In this document: positions 58,999-64,000 of the stretch, piece by piece | Layout of the letters: every line of letters starts with the position of its first letter | Position numbering within the stretch: position 1 is the stretch's first letter | Origin: Ardenticatenaceae bacterium | Lineage (GTDB): Bacteria; Chloroflexota; Anaerolineae; Promineifilales; Promineifilaceae | Length of the DNA: 64,000 nucleotides | Reading direction: 5' to 3' | Assembly (NCBI GenBank): GCA_020634565.1 | Contig: JACKBN010000002.1 | Span: forward strand, 310,001-374,000 | Program-made: the position numbers and the translations under genes | The notes under the pieces: generated by a model | Seen by the model: only the letters and a program-made list of their open reading frames with translations | Told to the model about the DNA's origin: nothing | Databases searched by the model: none

Positions 58999-59759
58999 GA
59001 TTTGTGATTAATTCGCTGGCGCATGACTTCAAACGAGACGATAGCGGCGGAAGCCACCACGCCCAGCGACTGTTGAAAGTTTGGCTGCTGGTACGGTATC
59101 TGCAAAATGAGATCCGCCTGGGCCAAAAATGAGCGGGTGATACCCCGCTTTTCACCCCCGAGCAGCAAAAAAAGAGGCCTGGTCAGGTCCGCTTCATACA
59201 AGGAAACCGCATCCTTGTTGCTGGTTGCGGCCACGCTCAAACCAAGCTGGCGATAAGTCTCGGCGGCCAGTTCAGCCGTTTCAGCAATGGCAATGGGCAT
59301 TTGCTCAGACACGCCCGCCGAAGCCCGGGCCACAATCCCGGCGGCCGTAAACCAGTTGCGCGGCCGAACCACCACCCCCGACACGCCCGCTGCATAAAGC
59401 GAACGCAGCGCCTGGCCAAAGTTAAATGGATCTTCAATGCCATCCAGCATCACTACAAACGGCCGTTCCTCATTCACCACTAGCGATTCTAAAGAGACAA
59501 ACTCGCGAGGTCCTGCTTCTGCCACCACCCCACCATGCGAATTACCTGTGGTCCGCTCAGCAATAAATGATTCATCCACCAGCGTAAGCGGCACCTTTTT
59601 GCGCGCCGTCAGCTGCTGTAGCCTGGACAAACGCCGGTCCCAGCGACGGCCGTCGCCGCGCTGCACATAAACCGCTGCCACCTGCCGATAATCGCTCAAC
59701 AGCGCAGCCTCGGTGGATATACTACCTTCTAACCAGATCGTTTCTTCATCCATCTGCAC
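58995..59759 (-). CDS. SpoU/TrmH-type RNA 2'-O-methyltransferase
   Basis: A 254-residue SPOUT-fold enzyme. The knot motifs are VVMLDGIEDPFNFGQALRS (motif 1), LLLGGEKRGI (motif 2) and IPYQQPNFQQSLGVVASAA (motif 3; the usual SLNVSVA is changed to SLGVVAS). The target is probably a ribose in rRNA or tRNA (RlmB/TrmH/TsnR group). GTG 59759 is the first start, and ATG 59753 two codons later is an equally good choice. Confidence 0.85.
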   Translation of the reverse strand: MQMDEETIWLEGSISTEAALLSDYRQVAAVYVQRGDGRRWDRRLSRLQQLTARKKVPLTLVDESFIAERTTGNSHGGVVAEAGPREFVSLESLVVNEERPFVVMLDGIEDPFNFGQALRSLYAAGVSGVVVRPRNWFTAAGIVARASAGVSEQMPIAIAETAELAAETYRQLGLSVAATSNKDAVSLYEADLTRPLFLLLGGEKRGITRSFLAQADLILQIPYQQPNFQQSLGVVASAAIVSFEVMRQRINHKS

Positions 59760-59788
59760 GATTTTGCCCCAACTGCCCTAGAACGCAA

Positions 59789-59820
59789 ATAGGGGTAGGC
59801 CAGCAAAGACCTACCCCTAT
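59789..59820 (-). terminator. Terminator of the foldase gene
   Basis: Eleven-base perfect arms (59789-59799 and 59810-59820) 25 bases past the foldase stop on the minus strand; only a short T-run follows. Confidence 0.7.
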
Positions 59821-59844
59821 CTCAAATGAAAACAAACTCGCTGT

Positions 59845-61173
59845 TTAACCGCCGCCAGCGGCCGTGGTTGGCGTTGGCGTCAGTGGCGAGGTGAAGATTG
59901 GGTCCAGAATTGGGTTCGTGGGCGTACGACCCCGATCATACTCAGTAAACGTGAGATTACCCGTTAGCTGCTCGTCAATGAAGGTTGCCAGGTTTTCCAG
60001 CTCTAACGTTTGCAGTTCTGAGGAAGATAACGGCCGTTCTTCACGTCCACTCACCTGAATCAGATAATACTGCGTCGTATCGGCAGCAACCGTACGGGAA
60101 ATGATGTCACTGGTTTCACCAATGGACAGGCTGAAGGCAGCGTCTGCCACCTCCGCACCTACGTTGTTGGCCACAGCATCTTGCGTCTGCCACAAAACCT
60201 CAGTCGCAGCTGCCGTCGAACCTGATTCCGGATCGGGCACTACGCTGCGAATTTCGTTCCAGACGGAAAGATAATCGCTTTCAGCAACTAAAGCCTGAGC
60301 CTCATTGGCCTCCGCTTCCGTGCCAAACTGCATCACATAGAAGCTGGCCTTTTCGGCCTGATCAGACAGCTCATCTTCAACAAACAACGCTTCTAGCAGC
60401 CGCTCGCGATAAATTTGCGTCCGTACAATTTCGCGATACTGCTCCTCAGAGACACCCAACTCCTCAAACTGATCCATGAAGGTGCTAAATTCTTCCTGGA
60501 ACGCTTCAGACGAAACGGGGGTCGCCGTAGGCGCCGGTGTATTGGTTGGCAAAAGCGTGGCCGTCGGCGATGGGGTATTGGTAGGCACAACGTCCGTGAT
60601 TACGGCCGTTGGCAGTGGCGTAATGGAAGGCGTCGGCGGTACTGTAGCGGTAGCTGTGGGGAACGGGGTTGGCAAACCGCCATCAAAAAAGTTAAACGTC
60701 GCCCCAATTTCCGCATCCACATCGGCATCGGTTACGGTAATCCCCCGCGCCTCTGCTGCCTGACGAATCACAACCTCGTCAATCATTTGGTTCAGTGCGG
60801 CCTGACCCAACTGCTCCGTCTGAAACAGCTCGCTAATGGTCTGGCCAGCAAACTGCTGCACAATGCCCACGTTGCCCGCAAATGCATCTAGCTGATTCTC
60901 CAGCAGAATGATCCGCTGTGCTCGCTCAAAACGCACCCGATCCTGCCAATCTTTCAGGCTAATTTCCTCGTCATTGACAATAGCCACAGGGCGATTGGGG
61001 GCAAGAAATAGCTCATTAACAACTGCGGCGCCAAGAATGAGAAGCAGCAAGCCGCCCACAATGGCTATACCCAGGCGAATCTGGCGCGTTTGTTGTGCCT
61101 GCTTACGCGCCAGCAACACCTCTTTACGAGACTGCCGCTGCGCGTCGTTTGATGTATCTTGTTTCTTTGCCAT
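59845..61173 (-). CDS. Membrane-anchored SurA/PrsA-like foldase
   Basis: A 442-residue protein: basic start, membrane helix (about 34-56), a SurA-N-like helical region (VAIVNDEEISLKDWQDRVRF to about 150), a Thr/Pro-rich insert (about 170-225), a second helical part, and a C-terminal region (YLSVWNEIRSVVPDPESG to YYLIQVSGREER) resembling a parvulin-type peptidyl-prolyl isomerase domain. It likely assists folding of exported proteins. ATG 61173 (MAKKQD) follows GAAGAGA; the frame is open to 61263 but the added residues look unlike protein. It follows rpsR on the same strand. Confidence 0.75.
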   Translation of the reverse strand: MAKKQDTSNDAQRQSRKEVLLARKQAQQTRQIRLGIAIVGGLLLLILGAAVVNELFLAPNRPVAIVNDEEISLKDWQDRVRFERAQRIILLENQLDAFAGNVGIVQQFAGQTISELFQTEQLGQAALNQMIDEVVIRQAAEARGITVTDADVDAEIGATFNFFDGGLPTPFPTATATVPPTPSITPLPTAVITDVVPTNTPSPTATLLPTNTPAPTATPVSSEAFQEEFSTFMDQFEELGVSEEQYREIVRTQIYRERLLEALFVEDELSDQAEKASFYVMQFGTEAEANEAQALVAESDYLSVWNEIRSVVPDPESGSTAAATEVLWQTQDAVANNVGAEVADAAFSLSIGETSDIISRTVAADTTQYYLIQVSGREERPLSSSELQTLELENLATFIDEQLTGNLTFTEYDRGRTPTNPILDPIFTSPLTPTPTTAAGGG

Positions 61174-61222
61174 ATTTTCTCTTCTGTGAAACTCTCTCGG
61201 TTTGCATTGGTTGACCGCAAAA

Positions 61223-61258
61223 ATCCTCCCAGAAATGTCTTTACACTTCCAGGAGGAT
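61223..61258 (-). terminator. Terminator of the rpsF-ssb-rpsR operon
   Basis: Arms 61223-61229 and 61252-61258 pair perfectly, and on the minus strand five T residues follow. It lies 37 bases past the rpsR stop. Confidence 0.75.
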
Positions 61259-61294
61259 AGCAATCACCATATCATTGATGCTGAATTTCGTTGA

Positions 61295-61525
61295 TTACTC
61301 GTCTGCAAACGGCAGCAAAGCGATGTGACGCGCCCGTTTGATGGCTACTGCCAGGGTACGCTGGTGCTTGGCACAGGTTCCTGTTTGACGACGCGGACGG
61401 ATACGGCCGAATTCATTTACATACCGGCTCAGCATCTCGTGCTGCTTGTAATCAATCACCTTCACACCATCTGCACAAAAGCTGCAAGACCGTCTTCTTT
61501 TTGTTGAAACACGATTTTTACGCAT
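61295..61525 (-). CDS. rpsR: 30S ribosomal protein S18
   Basis: A 76-residue ribosomal protein. CSFC near the N-terminus is the zinc-type variant of S18; YVNEFGRIRPRRQTGTCAKHQRTLAVAIKRAR is split over the conserved core and identifies it. Last gene of the rpsF-ssb-rpsR unit, 42 bases after ssb. Confidence 0.95.
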   Translation of the reverse strand: MRKNRVSTKRRRSCSFCADGVKVIDYKQHEMLSRYVNEFGRIRPRRQTGTCAKHQRTLAVAIKRARHIALLPFADE

Positions 61526-61567
61526 GTTATTATCCTCTTAAAAGTAACAAAATCCCCAAACGAATGG

Positions 61568-61909
61568 TTAAATGCTGTCTTCTGCCAGGGCAATCAGTTC
61601 ATGGGCAATCACTTCGGTGCGAAAATGTTTATGGCCGTTGTTGTCATCCCAGCTTCGGGTTTGCAACCGGCCCTCCACATAAACTTGCTGTCCATTGGTC
61701 AGCCGCTTCCCGCTGATTTCCGCCAAACTACCCCAGGCGATTACATTAAACCATTCCGTCTCTTCATGCCTGGCCCCATCTGAAGAAGTCCAGGAGCGAG
61801 AGGTAGCCACACTGAATGAAGCAACCGGCCGGCCATTGGGCGTCTCGCGCACTTCTGGCTCACCATCGACCCAACCAATAATCATTACTTTATTCAGCCC
61901 CTTGTTCAT
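61568..61909 (-). CDS. ssb: Single-stranded DNA-binding protein
   Basis: A 113-residue OB-fold protein. NKVMIIGWVDGEPEVRETPNG and the run through FSVATSRSW, TEWFNVIAWGSLAEI, and QQVYVEGRLQTRSW fit SSB. It stops right after the OB fold (DSI ending), lacking the long linker and acidic DDIPF-like tip of classical SSB, so partner recruitment may differ or another SSB exists. Located between rpsF and rpsR as in many bacteria. Confidence 0.9.
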   Translation of the reverse strand: MNKGLNKVMIIGWVDGEPEVRETPNGRPVASFSVATSRSWTSSDGARHEETEWFNVIAWGSLAEISGKRLTNGQQVYVEGRLQTRSWDDNNGHKHFRTEVIAHELIALAEDSI

Positions 61910-62011
61910 GACACACTCCCAACAATAGGGGATTTACCCGTTGTTCGCTTGTTAAAAATTAACTACTGGTTAAAAAACAGTTGCACAATCAAAGTTAAAA
62001 ATAACCAGTTT

Positions 62012-62305
62012 TTATTGTTCCTTGCGCACAATCATGTAACGCAAAATATCATCGTTATACTGCATATTCCGTTCAATATCGTTCAAACGGGTTGGATCCA
62101 GTTTGGCATCGAACAGAATATAGTAACCTTCGTTGTTGTTCTCAATGGGATATGCTAAGCGACGTTGCCCCCAGATGTTTTGGACAGGCTTATCCGCCTC
62201 ATCCTCTCCGTGGGTCAACCAATCGGAAACACGTCCTACCACCGCAGAACGAGCCTCATCATCTAAATTTGTCTGAAAAATAACGGTAACTTCGTACTCT
62301 CGCAC
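62012..62305 (-). CDS. rpsF: 30S ribosomal protein S6
   Basis: A 97-residue ribosomal protein (REYEVTVIFQTNLDDEA, QNIWGQRRLAYPIENNNEGYY, DPTRLNDIERNMQYNDDILRY). The start is GTG at 62303-62305 with a strong Shine-Dalgarno, AAAGGAGG, eight bases upstream. First gene of the operon; a 102-base gap separates it from ssb. The 176-base region to the divergent GH99-like gene holds both promoters. Confidence 0.95.
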   Translation of the reverse strand: MREYEVTVIFQTNLDDEARSAVVGRVSDWLTHGEDEADKPVQNIWGQRRLAYPIENNNEGYYILFDAKLDPTRLNDIERNMQYNDDILRYMIVRKEQ

Positions 62306-62444
62306 GTTGCTAACCTCCTTTCCTTGGAATTACTCTGGCGAGCTCTGCCCTTAATTCTTGATTAAGAGCGGAAAGCAGCAGATGTATAAAATTTTTGCTG
62401 TGCAACGGTGGAGAATAATAGCAGACCTGGCCGGTTTTGCAAAC

Positions 62445-62473
62445 CTGACAGCACAAACTGCTAACGATATAAT
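62445..62473 (+). promoter_or_regulatory. GH99-like gene promoter, leaderless
   Basis: CTGACA (62445-62450), 17-base spacer, TATAAT (62468-62473). Start is expected near 62480, two bases before ATG 62482. No ribosome site is present. Confidence 0.7.
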
Positions 62474-62481
62474 GCATGCCT

Positions 62482-64000
62482 ATGATTTCACAACAAAAAA
62501 GAACCTTCATTAGCTGGCATCACGGCCTGCTATTTCTTTGTATTGGATTATTTGCGCTGTTTATTGGCAAACCATCCGTCGCGCCAACCGTGCAGGCCCA
62601 AGGGCAAACTCGATTGGTGCTGGCTTTTTATTATGCCTGGTACAGTCCCAACAGCTTTGGACCGGGGCTTACTCCCTTCACACCTACCAATCCTTACTAC
62701 TCCAGCGACACCGGCACCATTCAGCGCCAGGTAAACGAGGCCCAATCTGCAGGAATTGATGGCTTTGTGCAAAGCTGGTACGGGCCAGAAACCACAAACA
62801 ATCAAACCGAGACCAACTTCCAGGCACTCCTAAACATTGCTTCGGCTACTGGGTTTAAAGCGGCCGTTGATTTTGAAACAGCCAGCCCATTTTTCGCCAG
62901 CAACGAGGATCGCATTAATGCTCTGCGCACCTTGCTCAGCACCCATGCCCAACATCCCGCCTACCTGCGGGTGGATGGCAAGCCCGTTGTCTTTTTCTGG
63001 GCCAACTGGATTTTGTCGCCTGCCGATTGGGTAGTGATTCGCAACACCGTAGACCCAGACCGCAACAGCATCTGGATTGCTGAAGGCGGCGACACCACCT
63101 ATCTGGATGCGTTTGACGGGCTGCATCTGTACAACGTTGCCTGGTCTGGCAACCCTGCTGGAACGGCCGCAACTTGGGCAGCCAACACGCGAGCAGCAGC
63201 CCAAACCTACGGAGGCTACAAATATTGGGTAGGCACTGCCATGCCGGGTTGGGATGCCAGCCTCATTGGCTCCAGCACCGCTCCGCGTGACCGCGCTAAT
63301 GGGGATTTTTACCGCTCTACGTTTGGCGGCGCGGCGGCCAGCTCTCCCGATATGCTCATCATCACCTCATTTAATGAGTGGGTTGAAGGCAGCCAGCTCG
63401 AGCCGAGCGTCGAGTATGGCAACTTTTATTTGCAACTTACGGCCGAATTAAGCGCCGCCTACAAAAATGGCAGTATCGCGGCCCCACCGCCGCCTACCTT
63501 GCCGCCGCCACCCCCAACAACCGATCCCAACGCGACGGCGACTGCTACCCAACCACCACCAGCCACGTTCACCCCAGGGCCATCGCCCACACCATTGCCG
63601 CCTACCCTGACGCCGACGCCACAACCAAGCCCCACACCCCTGGCTTCACCCACAGCACAGCCAGACGGCCGTATCCTGTACACCGTCCAAACAGGCGACA
63701 CCTTGATTACCCTGGCCGATCAATATGATGTCTCGCTAGAAAATTTGTACGCCTGGAATAATTTGCTGCCCAACAGCCTGCTCTCTGTAGGGCAAACACT
63801 GATCATCGGCTACACGGTGCTGCCGGATGGTTCCACGCCGCTGACCGGTTTCCCCGATGCCCGCGTCAAGCCAGATGGCACGATTGTGCACATCGTGGGC
63901 AATGGCGATACGCTGCTGCTCATCGCTGCCACTTACGATTTAACCCTGGATGAACTGTACGAAGTGAGCGGTCTGGAAGAAGGTGCGCTGCTCCAGCTAG
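62482..64000 (+). CDS. Secreted GH99-like protein with LysM domains (3' end cut)
   Basis: At least 506 residues, running off the window. A signal peptide (about 1-38, ending near TVQAQ) is followed by a glycoside-hydrolase-family-99-like barrel: LAFYYAWYSPNSF, a DTGTIQRQVNEAQSAGIDGF segment, FVQSWYGPE, VFFWANW, and ITSFNEWVEGSQLEPS near residue 295-310. A Pro/Thr linker (about 335-395) leads to LysM repeats: TVQTGDTLITLADQYDVSLENL and a second, IVGNGDTLLLIAATYDLTLDEL. It probably acts on glycans at the cell surface, held by LysM to the wall. GH99-type domains of this kind often occur in uncharacterised proteins, so the activity is open. An in-frame ATG at 62476 lies too near the -10 box. Confidence 0.8.
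   Translation, partial: MISQQKRTFISWHHGLLFLCIGLFALFIGKPSVAPTVQAQGQTRLVLAFYYAWYSPNSFGPGLTPFTPTNPYYSSDTGTIQRQVNEAQSAGIDGFVQSWYGPETTNNQTETNFQALLNIASATGFKAAVDFETASPFFASNEDRINALRTLLSTHAQHPAYLRVDGKPVVFFWANWILSPADWVVIRNTVDPDRNSIWIAEGGDTTYLDAFDGLHLYNVAWSGNPAGTAATWAANTRAAAQTYGGYKYWVGTAMPGWDASLIGSSTAPRDRANGDFYRSTFGGAAASSPDMLIITSFNEWVEGSQLEPSVEYGNFYLQLTAELSAAYKNGSIAAPPPPTLPPPPPTTDPNATATATQPPPATFTPGPSPTPLPPTLTPTPQPSPTPLASPTAQPDGRILYTVQTGDTLITLADQYDVSLENLYAWNNLLPNSLLSVGQTLIIGYTVLPDGSTPLTGFPDARVKPDGTIVHIVGNGDTLLLIAATYDLTLDELYEVSGLEEGALLQL

Larger units (their letters stand above)
386..63672. repeat. Highly iterated palindrome ACGGCCGT (about 95 copies)
   Basis: Exact copies found by eye start at 386, 726, 872, 1170, 1449, 1575, 2958, 3792, 4490, 6255, 6797, 7174, 7554, 7868, 8801, 8989, 9448, 9662, 10919, 11249, 12072, 12467, 12762, 13223, 14183, 14802, 15826, 16014, 18106, 19198, 19699, 20753, 22145, 22959, 25182, 25781, 26208, 26702, 27318, 28057, 29343, 29404, 30523, 31094, 31289, 31885, 32129, 32425, 32452, 33187, 33930, 34182, 34745, 35238, 35667, 36417, 36858, 37218, 37612, 39009, 39105, 41134, 41494, 41800, 42164, 42786, 42985, 43171, 43273, 43524, 44705, 45406, 45717, 45801, 45940, 48211, 48735, 49299, 50257, 50547, 52144, 52533, 53028, 53881, 54387, 54466, 57060, 57431, 58109, 58946, 59459, 59646, 60030, 60602 and 63665. 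A preferred longer form is A-ACGGCCGT-T. The entry spans first to last copy. Confidence 0.95.

Noticed and set aside
386..63672. ACGGCCGT as a DNA-uptake sequence or KOPS-like polar site
   Set aside because: An exact palindrome has no direction, so KOPS is excluded. Copies are not paired in terminators, as uptake sequences often are. Uptake is not disproved but has no direct support.

Overview
The window looks like chromosomal DNA of a Chloroflexota bacterium, probably of the Anaerolineae/Caldilineae/Ardenticatenia side. This is inferred from gene content, not from a marker tree. The supporting signs are mid-GC DNA, a class-D/E-like sortase with its substrate, many surface proteins with long Thr/Pro linkers, protein-kinase-like membrane proteins, a formylglycine-generating-enzyme domain joined to an ATPase, and LysM proteins. 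No rRNA, tRNA or CRISPR array was seen.

The most striking signal is a highly iterated palindrome, ACGGCCGT. I counted about 95 copies by eye, one per roughly 670 bases, where about one is expected by chance. It sits in genes of every kind, on both strands and in all three codon phases, and resembles the HIP1 octamer of cyanobacteria in behaviour though not in sequence.

Layout. 1-256: end of a tyrosine recombinase. 260-3062: alanine dehydrogenase and a 4-hydroxybutyrate-type CoA-transferase, bracketed by two copies of an inverted-repeat element and led by an attenuator-like hairpin. 3089-6192 (minus): ArsR repressor, SRPBCC protein and a short UvrA-like ATPase, with a palindromic operator. 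6277-10497 (minus): branched-chain 2-oxoacid:ferredoxin oxidoreductase operon with an aminotransferase inside it. 10599-15758 (minus): formate/nitrite channel, P1 peptidase, ABC exporter, YhfC-like protease. 15863-17215: MgtE. 17216-17664: no protein gene, but a probable structured RNA gene with promoter and terminator. 17665-18620 (minus): hpt and a nuclease-like protein, divergent from sirtuin cobB. 19510-20821: sortase and its LPESG substrate. 22115-25440: HPt protein and hybrid histidine kinase. 25616-29355: ATPase-FGE fusion, Trm112-like protein, single-domain response regulator, GNAT protein. 29380-33600: PLP dehydratase, M23 peptidase, cytoplasmic penicillin-acylase-like hydrolase. 33783-40655: four surface or membrane proteins, including two adjacent pseudokinases and a cadherin-repeat protein. 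40776-51056 (minus): acyl-CoA dehydrogenase, M20 peptidase, hflX, MuiA-like protein, histidine kinase, trmFO, a UGPase-family enzyme and a TPR protein, tightly packed. 51551-54234: XerC/D recombinase, purine nucleoside phosphorylase, membrane protein. 54238-62305 (mostly minus): rsmD, sucCD, an SGNH protein, a SpoU methyltransferase, a SurA-like foldase, and rpsF-ssb-rpsR. 62482 to the end: a secreted GH99-like protein with LysM domains, cut by the window edge.

Metabolically, the alanine dehydrogenase, CoA-transferase, 2-oxoacid:ferredoxin oxidoreductase, aminotransferase, succinyl-CoA synthetase, acyl-CoA dehydrogenase and formate channel fit an organism that ferments or respires amino acids and short-chain acids. 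Two initiation modes appear side by side: genes with clear Shine-Dalgarno sequences, and genes whose -10 box lies 7-10 bases before the start codon and so are probably leaderless (cobB, the M23 peptidase, the 33783 gene and the GH99-like gene).
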